Below, in pieces: positions 9,172-19,832 of a DNA stretch of 31,747 nt. Numbering within the stretch: the first letter of the stretch is position 1; the number at the start of each line of letters is the position of its first letter. The translations under genes and the position numbers were made by a program. The notes beneath the pieces were generated by a model, which worked only from the letters and a program-made list of their open reading frames with translations, was not told the origin of the DNA and did no database searches. This DNA comes from Discostella pseudostelligera (taxonomy: Eukaryota; Bacillariophyta; Thalassiosirophyceae; Thalassiosirales; Thalassiosiraceae), in contig JALLBK010000684.1 in the NCBI GenBank assembly GCA_036940085.1, positions 1 to 31,747 of the forward strand. Direction: 5' to 3'.

Positions 9172-11016
9172 CTAATCGTTGTGCAATTTGCCCCTATCCT
9201 TCGATAACAAACTCTCATTCCATATTTGAAATGACCACAAATATCTTCCGTCTCTCAGCTTCCCAAGCCATTGAATGGGCTGTCCATTCAATATTCTACT
9301 GCAACCAATTTTCACAAACCCAAGATCAAGTGAGTATGATGTTGCATCGAATAAGTTTTGGTAGAAATCGAAAGTATAAACAGTCTCAGTGTCAAATGTA
9401 TACTCTCTGCATTTATCAGGATTGGAGAACAACTTCTTTCGACGGCTCGCAGGAACATCTCCTTTCGCTAGCGCACCTCCCAGTACAGAGCAGTCTTCCT
9501 GGATGTCATGGCATGCAATGTTCGGCTCATTACCAGGTTCGTCACCCCTCACAGTCTGGGAGGTACCCATAAGGGTCGCCTCTAAAAACGGTGAATCAGT
9601 ATGAATACTTATGTTTGCTCCCGCTGCAATCTTCGAAAAGAAATTTGTTGCAGTTCTCAGAATGAATGGATGGGGTAGATTCCGAAAGGGACGTGAAAAT
9701 TCATGTCCTGTCATCACATCAGTCGCTTGAACATTTTCCTTGAATCGGCCTTGTACAACAGTCTGAAAGATCCTCTTCCGTCCGGAGAAATAGCTGTTAT
9801 CGCCTACTGGATCATCACTGCGTGAACCCTTAATCCGGATTAAGCAACTCCCTTCGAACAAGTCGGATGCAAATTGGAATGGAACACCAAGTGGCACATT
9901 CCCGGTTCCATACTTTGTAATCACATTTCGGGCCACGGGTATATTGGCACAAATGTAAAGTGGTCGATGCTGCCATGTTTCCACGCGTGGTATGGAAGTT
10001 TCGTCTCGCATCAGAACAATTGGTTTTCGACCATAGGTTGACAATCGTCTCAATGATTTGAAGTCTGACATTGACCGCATAGATTTGGAGACAAATGCCG
10101 CAAGGGTGTTTGCTGCTTGATTTCGGCTGAAAGGTTGGAAATTTTCTGCAATGCTGTAGTCTACGGAGCTGTCGTCATGGGGCATGACAATTGTTTCTAT
10201 GGGACTTGTTCTCGAAGTGGTGCCACTCCATATCGTAACGACTCGACATCCACGTATCATCGGCACAATCAATGTAGCAACGAATCCTAACTCAAGCCAA
10301 TCCATTCCATCCGATAGTGCTACCGATGACGCCACAATATAAATGTACATGAATAACATCATGCCGAACATAAAGATTTGCTGTGATACCAACTCGAGAA
10401 CTTCCTGGTGCGTCATTTCCAACTTCCCTCGAGCATCATCTAATTCTTTGACAGTTTGTTGCAAGGTACGATCAAGATTTTTGACCTGTTTCTGGATTGC
10501 AATAATATCATCGCACCCAAATTTGATGCTACTCGTAAAATTCCCGTTTGCGATGGACGTTACATTGCCAATGCACTCTGTGCTGTTTGTCGTCTCGATC
10601 ATCAAATCCATGTCCTCGTCGTGGACAATTCTAAAGTAGAGTGTCCTTGTATCTCGAACACGAAGCTTCTTTGATGGATCCACCACATGACTGAGAAGTC
10701 CATAATCAATCAACTGATTAAGTCTCATAATTGCAATAGATTCCTCCGGATCGATACTCTCTTGTGCCCATTCTATCGCATGAGATGAAAGGAAACAATT
10801 CGGATATGATTTGAACCGCCATTTTCTATCTTTGGTATGTGGTCGAAGATCAGCGCGCATGCGTCTGGCGAGGACTGCAGCTTGTGGATAATCCAGTGGT
10901 GGAGGTGGATTCATTTTTTCCGCGCGTTTGGAGTTATCATCGACCGATGATGAAGGTGTGTGAAGGGTTGATATGGATGTCGTGGTCATCGTATCACTTT
11001 TTCCAAGTACAGCCAT
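9172..11016 (-). CDS. DEP domain, two membrane segments and a DUF1769-like domain
   Basis: Single exon, 614 residues from ATG 11016; the frame extends five codons upstream but only to a TTG. Residues about 40-135 look like a DEP domain (MRADLRPHTKDRKW, NCFLSSHAIEWA, LIDYGLLSHV, LYFRI), a membrane- or GPCR-docking fold. A coiled stretch follows (IQKQVKNLDRTLQQTVKEL), then two hydrophobic segments (FMFGMMLFMYIYIVASSV and LELGFVATLIVPMI). The C-terminal part resembles DUF1769/UPF0590, known mainly from fungi: VPLGVPFQFASDLFEG, SYFSGRKRIFQTVVQGRFKE, TGHEFSRPF and a closing aromatic-rich segment (FDFYQNLFD). The function is unknown; signalling or lipid-linked membrane work is a guess. Confidence 0.7.
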   Translation of the reverse strand: MAVLGKSDTMTTTSISTLHTPSSSVDDNSKRAEKMNPPPPLDYPQAAVLARRMRADLRPHTKDRKWRFKSYPNCFLSSHAIEWAQESIDPEESIAIMRLNQLIDYGLLSHVVDPSKKLRVRDTRTLYFRIVHDEDMDLMIETTNSTECIGNVTSIANGNFTSSIKFGCDDIIAIQKQVKNLDRTLQQTVKELDDARGKLEMTHQEVLELVSQQIFMFGMMLFMYIYIVASSVALSDGMDWLELGFVATLIVPMIRGCRVVTIWSGTTSRTSPIETIVMPHDDSSVDYSIAENFQPFSRNQAANTLAAFVSKSMRSMSDFKSLRRLSTYGRKPIVLMRDETSIPRVETWQHRPLYICANIPVARNVITKYGTGNVPLGVPFQFASDLFEGSCLIRIKGSRSDDPVGDNSYFSGRKRIFQTVVQGRFKENVQATDVMTGHEFSRPFRNLPHPFILRTATNFFSKIAAGANISIHTDSPFLEATLMGTSQTVRGDEPGNEPNIACHDIQEDCSVLGGALAKGDVPASRRKKLFSNPDKCREYTFDTETVYTFDFYQNLFDATSYSLDLGFVKIGCSRILNGQPIQWLGKLRDGRYLWSFQIWNESLLSKDRGKLHND

Positions 11017-11408
11017 CTGATCTGTTGCCAACCTGCTAACTAGAGATAAATGTAGAATTAGAATGCCGCTGAACGATGGAGGGCATTATTGTTCGAAGCA
11101 ATACTGTCGAGCATGCAATCGAACTCATTTTTTTTATGGTCTACGATGCGAAAATAATATCTTGTCGCTTGCTCCGTCGACGACGTCGACCTACGTCGAC
11201 CAGATGGAAGAAGTGGCGGGAAGCGGGAAGAATACTCTCGCGGCTTGACGAAAATGTCGGGAGAATATTTGGCGAAGATCAATGGTGGCGAATGGCGGGA
11301 AGACGCTGACGTTGCATGCGTACTTACTCTATTGTACTAATTTTAAGCAATCGTCTATCAGCACATGCCATAATATTATGTGCAAGAGGAGTAGATAATA
11401 TTAAGATC
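11017..11408. promoter_or_regulatory. Divergent promoter region with GGCGGGAA boxes
   Basis: This 392-bp head-to-head spacer lies between the DEP protein and the small plastid protein. GGCGGGAA occurs at 11215-11222 (followed directly by GCGGGAAG) and 11294-11301, with related TTTGGCGAA and TCGGGAGAA nearby. A GTCGACGACGTCGACCTACGTCGAC stretch near 11176-11200 repeats GTCGAC three times (quoted here only to show the repeat). Small reading frames across this spacer show no protein-like features. Confidence 0.4.
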
Positions 11409-11909
11409 ATGGCATCCGCCGCGGTGAAGGGAGGCCCCAGAGCGGCTTCGGCACTATGCATTGCCCTACAACTGCTATTCCTCATCGAGCATGCATTTGT
11501 ACCCATCTCTGCATTCAACGTACCATCAGCATCAACGACGAGGGTCAGCGTCCTCATTCCGCCATCGTCGCTGACATCACCACATCGCACTATCCAGCAA
11601 TCGGCATTATTCTCCACTGATGATAACACCAATTTAGGCGTGATTGATCTAACTGAAGAAGATGATGATGATGAAAGCAGCTCGTCAACCAATGCACCAC
11701 CGCAACAACAAATGGCACCATTCATATCCCAGGGAGAGATCAGTACCGATCCAAATTTGCTCTCGCCAGATTTCAATGATGCCAAACAGACACGTGTTAT
11801 TATATACATTATATTGACATTATTGCCGGTGTTGTTTTTAGTACCGCTTATGATTGGGAGTAGGGATCTGATTCCGTTGGATGCATTTCCTCCCGTGGAA
11901 CTGAATTGA
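11409..11909 (+). CDS. Small plastid-targeted single-pass membrane protein, unknown
   Basis: 166 residues from ATG 11409; an in-frame ATG at 11316 would add 31 residues and mask the targeting peptide, so 11409 is preferred. The N-terminus is a signal peptide (SALCIALQLLFLIEHAF) with an A35|F36 site in ISAFNVP, the ASAFAP-like rule for diatom plastid import. The mature part has an acidic tract (LTEEDDDDESS), a Pro/Gln stretch and one membrane helix at about 130-150 (VIIYIILTLLPVLFLVPLMI), then a short tail ending DAFPPVELN. This fits a small thylakoid or envelope protein. I do not recognise the family. Confidence 0.65.
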   Translation: MASAAVKGGPRAASALCIALQLLFLIEHAFVPISAFNVPSASTTRVSVLIPPSSLTSPHRTIQQSALFSTDDNTNLGVIDLTEEDDDDESSSSTNAPPQQQMAPFISQGEISTDPNLLSPDFNDAKQTRVIIYIILTLLPVLFLVPLMIGSRDLIPLDAFPPVELN

Positions 11910-12097
11910 TGGATTGACAAATAATAAGATTGTGGAGATCGTGGAGCGAAGTGAGCTGTGTGTGCACGAAGATGAACAAAAATTGATGAGAATACAAGCA
12001 GCGATACTGATTGAGAATGATTATGAGCTTCGAAGTAGAATGTATTGATACAGAAATTTACTCATTAAGTCCACATTCAAACAGACATCTCCGCCTT

Positions 12098-14291
12098 TCA
12101 TAATTTTGTACTTGATTTGATATCACCATAGCAACCAGGTGTCTCATCGAACGGATCCTCGCAAATACAACGGGGAATTTCAAGACAATAATCGCATACT
12201 CCCTTCCCAGAGCAATTCGATGGACAAATTAGGTCTGGACATACGGAAGCAATCCGTGGGCAAATGACGGAGTAACCAACTTCGACATTGATCACGTGGC
12301 CAAAGTATGAGCAATGAAACGATTTTCCATTCACGATCACACTCATTGTCATTTCCCCTGGATTGCATACCGTTTCTAAGCAGACTGGGATTGATGCGTC
12401 CGTCTCGAAGCACTTGCTGGTTTCTCTGAAGGATTCACCAATAATTGTGGGCACTGTCTTTCCGCTAGTTGAACATGAAACGGGATGCCTGGACCGCATA
12501 GGACAGTAGTACATGTCAGCAAAGGGAGATCCATACTCAGGGTTGGAAGGTAAGAAGTACTGTCTGTCTTCGGGCGGATGAACATACTCGAGCAAATCGC
12601 AACTGGCCTTGTTTTGATGCGTAAAGTCACAACCGGTTCGAATACCTGGCGAATCTACGGATGCACAAAAATACCCTGCCGAATAATCTGGGATATTCCC
12701 TCCAGTAATACAAGGGCTATCGACAAATCCACAGCCAGCACCCCGTCCGAATGCAGGTGTTGTTGCCGCAGCAAAGTTCGCCTTATACCACGATGAATCC
12801 TCCAGTAGTGCAAGTGACAACGGCGAGATGGCAAACGCTCGGTCGGGATTTGATGATATCGACGTCATATCTTCATCGAAATGGAACCGTAGATCTAGGT
12901 CGAAAAACGTACATTCACCATCACTGTGAAGATNACGTCATATCTTCATCGAAATGGAACCGTAGATCTAGGTCGAAAAACGTACATTCACCATCACTGT
13001 GAAGATCAGGCAAAGGGGGAGCTAATTTCGCTCCCGTAAGTGTTTGGCAGTCGAAATGGTTCCTCACCACCTGTTTGAGAGTAGGAGTAGAGATTTCGTA
13101 GAAGGGCTCGTCGTCGCGGAGTATTCGTTGCTGAATGATATTTGATAACATGATCTCTTGCGTTGATTGATTATTGTCACATGAAATTTCCACCTTCCTC
13201 TCTCCCCAGAGTTGATTCGTCGTCGGATCTCTAAAATACTGAAAGAGATATGGGCTAAGTCCGAGGAATCGACCAATCAAATTTGTCAGTAGAGCAGTGT
13301 GATGCAATATCTCCTTTTGATACGTCTTGCCCTCGTGAAGGTCCATGTCATTGAGACAAATGGAAAGCGAACCAATCAACGGCCTCATGTTTTGATCAAA
13401 ATGACAAATGCTGATTTCCGGCCTCGAATCGGTCGAGCAAGATAAATCATCTCTAGTTTCAATGTAAATCAGTACATCTGCATTGGCAACTCCCTCCTCG
13501 ATATGGTGATTCAGTATTGTTGTACTCCCGCAGGTTGTGCCATGAGGAAATAAATTGTGTAATGAAGTGTAGACTTGAAGTATTCTCCATATGGAGGCGA
13601 CGGCTGGGAAGATTTCATCTATGTATGCCGTTATTCGGGATTTTGTCGGAGTGTATGTATCTACCGCAGCAAAGTTTTGTCCCATGTCATGTAGTTGAGT
13701 GGATAATGAAGATGTATCAAATATGACGCGAAGTTCCGTCCGTTCTTTGGAATAATCCACCATTATTCGTCGTTTCTTGGCCTCCTCCGGTGGTGGAATT
13801 TTAACTGAACCTGCATGGAGGCTCGTCTTGGAATTAAGATTTACAAGCTGGTGCTGAAGATAGTGAGCTCGTCCGATCGAAGCAAGTTTATTAGCTGGTT
13901 TACCAATTATCCCACTTGTTGTGATATTTGATTGCATTTCCCGAGCAGCATCAAGTGACAATGCATCGATTCTGCGCGGAACAATGCTTGGGCCGTATGA
14001 TGGACATTTTATGAGCTTAGCCAGTTCACTCAATTGACTCGATGAATTAATCTCTCCGCGTGATAACGACTCCAGTAATGACCCAGCAGGACTCATATTA
14101 TCAGTGACACTAATTGGGTCGAAAGTCTTGGATAAGTCGTCGTCGGCAGTGTTTTCAGCATATGATGCTGCAAGTGCAGTATTAGATTCAGGATTTTGCC
14201 CATCTGCCTCTATCTCTATACTCGCACTGATGGGCCGGTGCAGGACCTCTGACGATGAGAGGCAGATAAGGATGGGCAGGATGCGCATCAT
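12098..14291 (-). CDS. Leishmanolysin-like (M8) protein lacking the zinc-binding residues
   Basis: After removing the duplicated 73 bases (12862-12934, including the N) the frame is one exon of 706 residues. A signal peptide opens it (MRILPILICLSSSEVL). M8 family marks are strong in the C-terminal half: RNHFDCQTLTGAKL, FDEDMTS, SPLSLALLEDSSWYKANF, GRGAGCGFVDSPC, and then Cys-rich segments and an EGF-like end (CPSNCSGKGVCDYCLEIPRC). At the active site, however, the HExxHxxG position reads NLIGRFLG (residues 337-344), directly followed by the conserved LSPYLFQYFRD. The third zinc His (normally xHWE) is replaced by Asp in FFDLDLRFH. It therefore looks like a secreted pseudo-protease. It is divergent from the 2OG oxygenase gene and convergent with the small plastid gene. 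Confidence 0.85.
12862..13006. repeat. 72-bp direct repeat around a single N inside the M8-like gene (assembly join)
   Basis: Bases 12862-12933 and 12935-13006 are identical, separated by N at 12934. The extra 73 bases shift the frame. Taking out one copy plus the N rejoins the two halves in frame across the conserved RFHFDEDMTS segment. The repeat length is the same as at 5530-5674, which points to one systematic assembler overlap and not to biology. Confidence 0.93.
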
Positions 14292-14691
14292 AATGGTGGG
14301 TTTAATGAATGGACTATTTGGTGGCTAATGGGGGTAGGCGCCGTCGACCACCAATACTGTTACCGCCGGGTGGCATGGTCAGCGTAGGCGTAGGTCAGCA
14401 ACAAGAGTGTACTTTTTGATCAACACTAATAATTTCTTCACTTGAACTTAGAGTAACTCTAATTCTCACTTTTTTTTTAATGGAACGACGTCACCCTTTC
14501 TCAAAAGAAGGCGGCAGACTGGGGCAGAGCACAGAATGGAATTCCCATTTGAACTTCACTCCGACAAATAATATTTCAAAACTAGATACCTTCCTCTCAT
14601 CAATTGATTGCATTGCTGGCTTTGGGGGCATCAATCGACGCCGCCTCAGCAAAGGCGGTGATCAGCAATCACCATTCGCAACCAGATTCCA
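14292..14691. promoter_or_regulatory. Divergent 5' region with an upstream ORF (14480-14722)
   Basis: This is the 400-bp head-to-head spacer between the M8-like gene and the oxygenase gene. It contains a T8 run just before ATG 14480, which opens an 80-residue frame ending at 14722 and overlapping the chosen oxygenase start in another frame. That frame could be an upstream ORF, or the true N-terminus if a base is wrong. ACGTCA occurs at about 14487. No GGCGGGAA cluster is seen in the spacer itself; one GGCGGGA lies in exon 1 at 14754. Confidence 0.35.
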
Positions 14692-17457
14692 ATGGGGAGT
14701 ATACTCTCACGAGTTGACTTGAGGCAGGTAGCGAAAGACGACGACATTCTATTGGCGGGAGTTGGAACAAGGAGCGAAACACGAGGAGCAGCGACGACGG
14801 TGACATCGACGAGGGAAGGAGCAATAGAAGCATCGGCATTGTCGTCTTCGAAGAAGGGTGCCGTAGAGAAAGTTGCTCGTAGATTCTCGGACACAATAGC
14901 GTAAGTTGTCGCATCGTTGCAAGGTCATCTTTTTAAAGTTCTCACTCTCAATCGACCGTCATGCAATTCGAAATTGACACTAATCTTGTCTCCGCAAACG
15001 AATAGACTGCCATCTCCTAATTCGACATTAACGAAAGTTCCATCCGCGCCGTCGAAGGAAAAGAGGAAAGCTCAAGTCTTGCTCAAACATCTTCCACCCA
15101 GTTCGGGGTCAAGGTCTCTCAATCGAAGAGACGATCGTATTACGGGTAACACGGACAAGAGTCCACCAATTGGGACAATGGACAATGATAGCCCATCGAA
15201 CCCATCACATGCTTCTGCTGCAGGTACCACGCCTAAATATTCACTATTTGTCGATGATAAGGAGAATGTTGCGTTGCAATCAGCGAATATCAATGCCGCC
15301 TCAAGTCAATCAAGCAAAATCAATTGCCATCACGACGAAATGCCGATCCCTCGAAAGGGCAAGCCAAACGACCAAGTCAAGAAGCCGTCAAAGTCTCCAT
15401 TGACTGATGGGAGCCAATCTTGCTCCACAAACTCGAACTGCAAATCTAAAATCAACGCAGTAACTACCTTGGCTGAGAGTCAGCGAAACGCTTCAGCGAA
15501 GGTGCCCATCGATCCCCCTGGTGCAATATTGGGTGCGCTTCCTTTCGTGCAGTACTTGAATGGTCAACAGCGAATTGTCGCCTCTACTACTGAGAGTGTT
15601 CCGGCCAGCACTCTTGGCAGCCATCACAGTGGAGGCGGGATGAATCATCCTATCTTCCATCCGCTATTTCCGTCAATGACTAATTGGGGATATCATCCTT
15701 CGCATCACCAGCAGAGCCACCTAACTCAGCAGCACTCCGGAATATTGAACAACGAAAACCACAATCATTCTCAACAATGGATAGTGCCCTACTTCCTTGC
15801 ACCATTCGCGTCGGCCGTTTGTCTTCCGAGTTCTATGCACAAGACTGACGAGTTGGTTCCCAGTAATTCATGGCCGTCGAATGATGATGCAAGCCATCCT
15901 TCAAATAATACGCCGACAGAACCGAATGCTTCCATCGAGAATTTCGTACGAAATAGTGCAACGTCGACTTCTGATGCTGAGGACACCATGAGCACTGACG
16001 GATCAATGGCAAGTACTGAGGACGACGCACATGAAACTGAAAAGGTCGAACCACAATTCATCCCGTCTACATTTGCTCCACCTGAATGCGTTGAGAAGAT
16101 CAGAGCAAGACAGAAGGTCGTTGCTGCCAAACACAACTCAGTGCAGCCACGTCAAACGAGGTCGATGAGCCGTAGACAACGCCGTGATAGTAGTCGATCG
16201 TCGTCGTCTAAAAATTCATCAAAGTCCAAACCAACGAGTGCAGACGCTGCCACCGCTATTGCACACCAGGCATGTTCTCCTCGCACCAACATTTCTCAGG
16301 TCAACGGAAGTGGTTCCAAGGTTGCAGCAGTGAATGGCATTATCAATGGCAAAAACTCTCCTTCGCCACAAGTCATGATCGTTCTCGGCAAACGCGTGAC
16401 AATGATCGATCCAGTTCGCAAAGTATTCATCATTGACCTCTTGTCTCCAGAGGTGTGTGATGAAATTCGAATGATGGCTGATGACCACACTCGTGAGATA
16501 CACAAGTCTGGATTAAACACCGAAACGTGGCGGACACTGTACACGTACACCAAGATGGATTTGCCAGTAGCAGAAGTGAAGGATATGACGAAAAAGTACA
16601 CCGAACAAATATTGTTGGATGTCAAAAAGATCGTGGGCGAGATTTTTGGAGGGAGCATGAGGAAAGAAGCGATGAATCTTAGACCAAGGTACGAATATAC
16701 GCAGGTCTTTGTCGATGATCAAATATATCCATTCATCAATCTCTCATAAACCATTCCACCTGACGCCGTAAATCAATTGTAGGTCATGGAAGGAGCCTCA
16801 CCTTTTGTTGTATCAAAAGCTTGGTAAGCACCAACGCTCTATCTATTCTTCTCCATACTCTCGGCCGGGTCCAGCGTTCACTATTTCTTCTGTTCACCTA
16901 CTGCAGATGACCGACCTCACCACACGGGTATCGAAATGCATTACGATGGTTGTGACATCACTTGTAAGTGTCTGTGATCACGTTATGAATCAAACACACA
17001 CGCTCATTGACTAACTTCTTCTCCACGTTCGCATTGAAGGGCAAGCAATGTTAACGCGAATCGATGAGTATGAAGGTGGTGGCACGTACTTCAGATCATT
17101 GAGGAAAACCATCAAGCTTCAACAAGGCCAAGTATTGGTTCATCCAGGTGAGACTATTCTCTCGAGATTCTCTGATTTGTTTTCCTCGAGACTTCACTTC
17201 ACCACATGATTCCATATTATTGTTGATCTAGGCGAACTATACCACTTGGTAGGTTATGCGCAAATTCGCCTGCATCTATCGTATCACCCCTGTTTTCTCA
17301 CTATTATCAATTCTATCAATCAAAGGGTTGTGATATTACCTACGGCGTCCGATGCCTCCTCGTCTGCTTCACGGACGGGATGAACCCCAAGATTCTCGAC
17401 GACAGCAAATCGCACGAAGATCATCCTAGCTACCGGAACAATGTTTTCGTGTATTAG
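14692..17457 (+). CDS. 2OG-Fe(II) oxygenase with a long disordered N-terminus, 7 exons
   Basis: Exons are 14692-14900, 15006-16688, 16783-16823, 16907-16963, 17040-17147, 17232-17248 and 17326-17457 (748 residues). All introns are GT-AG, and the joins give LRPRSWKEPHLL, GCDITWQAML and HPGELYHLGCDITYG. The N-terminal 500 or so residues are Ser/Asn/Pro-rich and predicted disordered, with a basic stretch RSMSRRQRRDSSRSSSSK that could act in nuclear localisation. The C-terminal domain is a double-stranded beta-helix oxygenase: H656 and D658 (HYD) and H704 (ELYH) bind iron, and R714 (GVR, ten after the last His) binds 2-oxoglutarate. Prolyl-4-hydroxylase-like chemistry is plausible but the substrate is unknown. 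Exon 6 is only 17 nt. The N-terminus is the least certain part. Confidence 0.8.
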
Positions 17458-17597
17458 ATTCACACCGCCGTCCAACACGCACGCTCCGCTCCTCGGCCTT
17501 TACCGGGCCTACGTTGGAGTGCTAGTCACATTCCCTTCCGATACGGAGACTCATTGTTCTTGATGCGGCGGTCCGCCTGGATGACAGTGTAGACATG

Positions 17598-19832
17598 CTA
17601 AAACGATAGTTTACTCCTTGGATTGCGTGAAGAAAATTCTGCCTTCATTGTATTCGACCTGTAGATCTGCGCCGTCAGGCCTTCTGACAAATATCTCTTA
17701 TGTCTCTGAGCTTTCAACAGGGGGTGTATTTCTCCATTCTTTTCTTCCACTTCTATTTTGTTTCGGAATCTCGGGGTGGCAGGAGCAGAATTCGATGAAG
17801 CATTTGCTGCCCTCTTCTCCACTAATGATATCCATGCTCTCACGGGGCGGAGCATGTTGATGATGACACCCAACAAGATTATGCCCAATAGTACCCAGAA
17901 GTAGTTCGCCACGTGAGACTCACTGTAGTCCTGAATTCTACCAATGTTGCCGCTTCCACTGCTATTCTGGAACCAATGCCTGCATATTCGATATAGTAAC
18001 AGCGATACCATGTTCGGCATACCTGCACGACGAAATGACATGTTATCAGTGTGACAATCCAATGCATAATCATCGACAGTGGTTCAGATATTCAAGATTG
18101 CCTTACCACCAATGCAGAACAAATTGAACGCACATGCAAATGCCTTCTGATTGGGAGGAGATGCGATGAATGCCACTTCGTATGCCGTAGATATCGAGAA
18201 TATTTCCCCGGCACCAATGAGAATGTAACTCGGAGCTTGCCATACTACATTAATTCTCCCGCCGGATCGAGCATACTCGTTATGAATCATCGACTCCAAA
18301 AGGAGAGACCAGAAAATGGCACATGCCCCAAACGCACTGCCAAGAGCGAACTTGTATCCTGTCCCCATCTTGATGTTATTTTTAGCAAGAAATCTGCAAG
18401 AAGTTGTTGGTATAATGGACGAAGATGAGAAGACCCGTTCGGAGAGAGAGAAAGAAAAAGAGTATTGCAATCAATAAACGACAACTTACGGGTAGAAGTA
18501 GCTGCTCACAAAATATCCGCATACCAACACACTGACAGAGTCAAGAATATCCATCGATGGTGCTTCAATAAAGCCGAGGAATGGCTCCATGACTGCTCCC
18601 TGGACCATGACTGCAGAGTTTCGACGAAAGGTGTAGGGATGATACTCATGCATCAGATTCTGCAGCAACAAAAATAGCAAAGGCGGCAAATCTGTTATTG
18701 TCAACTTACAAGTGGTAGGGCACTGCCCATACACGATATTGAACGGAATGATGAGTGCACATATCTTGGCCACATCTGCAAACGTTGGTTGATCCACCCC
18801 ATGATTTTGCAGTTGTTGAGGACGTCTGCTGCTGCTACGACGCCCCAATGGAATCACATCAACATAACGTTTCGATCCTGCCACAAAAACAAGTAATGCC
18901 GCAAATAGCAACACAAATGGTATCGAGTACGCCATCGTAATACTACTCCGCGCCGCGACGGGTATAACCACACATCCGGCCACGGCACCGACATTAATCA
19001 CCATGTAGAATTGAACATAATACGATTCCACAAGGGAACGTTGCAATATTGGATGATACTGTCTTGCACCAAAGACATTGACCACTGCTTTAATTGTACC
19101 CGTACCTACTGGCCAAAGAAATAACAATGCAATCTTGTATGCCGTGGCATTAAACGATGTAGTTCCCAACCATGCATTGGGAAAAGTGGAGGAGGCAATT
19201 ACGAATAATCCAGGTAGGTAGAAGCAACATACTCCCATCAATATCGTTTTATAATCACCCAAATAGGAGTCGGCTAGCATCCCACCCACAAATGGGACAG
19301 TATATGCCACGGCAGTCGAAAGTGAAATAATCGATGCTGCCTCCATAGAGGACATGTTGGCATTCCAGTTCTCATTGTACGACCCGGTTAAGTAGTTGGT
19401 TTGGGACATGTACAGCCCGTAGAAACTGAAACGTTCGAGTAATTCCAGTATGAGGATGATAAATACGGAATATTTGAGTGGATTGAGTGCATGGGTGTAG
19501 TAGTTGCCGTGGGCATCGACATGGACTAATGGACGGTGATGGTCGCGATAGTGATGAATTCCGGAGCCGGAGAGATGATGATGGTGATGGTCGACGAGGT
19601 TGAGATAGTCAGTGGGCAAGTGTTGCAGTTGGGCCCATGTTTGGACGTGTCCGGGAAGCTCAATGTCGTTGCATTCATCTTCGGGGGAGGGCATCATGAT
19701 GTGGTGGACGTGCTGTCGCTCGTATCGTATGGTCGTATCTAGTGGACGACGACCGGCGGCGGCGGCACCATCGTCATCGTCCATGAGATGGGAGATGAGG
19801 TGTTCGCTTGGCAAAACACGAAAAATGATCAT
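17598..19832 (-). CDS. POT/PTR-family proton-coupled peptide (or nitrate) transporter, 4 exons
   Basis: Exons (descending) are 19832-18710, 18610-18490, 18393-18107 and 18022-17598 (651 residues), with introns of 99, 96 and 84 nt. Joins restore PTTFMVQGAVM, FYPFLAKNN and CIGGMPNMV. Family marks are the ExxER motif in ELLERFSFYGLYMSQTNYL, GGMLADSYLGDYKTI, VNVFGARQY, FYMVINVGAVAG, GFIEAPSMDILD and GAGEIFSISTAYEVAFIASP. About a dozen hydrophobic segments follow a hydrophilic N-terminus with HHHHH. Family members carry di/tripeptides, nitrate or amino acids with protons, and the substrate cannot be read from sequence. The frame extends to 19877 but opens there with TTG. ATG 19832 is the first Met and 19784 is an alternative. 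The gene is convergent with the oxygenase (140 bp apart). Confidence 0.88.

Noticed and set aside
13284..13330. HHT upstream of NLIGR as an alternative zinc site
   Set aside because: It is out of register with the conserved GLSPYLFQYF block and lacks the Glu and the second His spacing of HExxH.
18660..18709. A 50-nt GT...GCAG intron in the POT gene
   Set aside because: Splicing at 18660 gives TAA at once. The acceptor at 18611 gives TTC and the family motif PTTFMVQGAVM, so the intron is 18611-18709.
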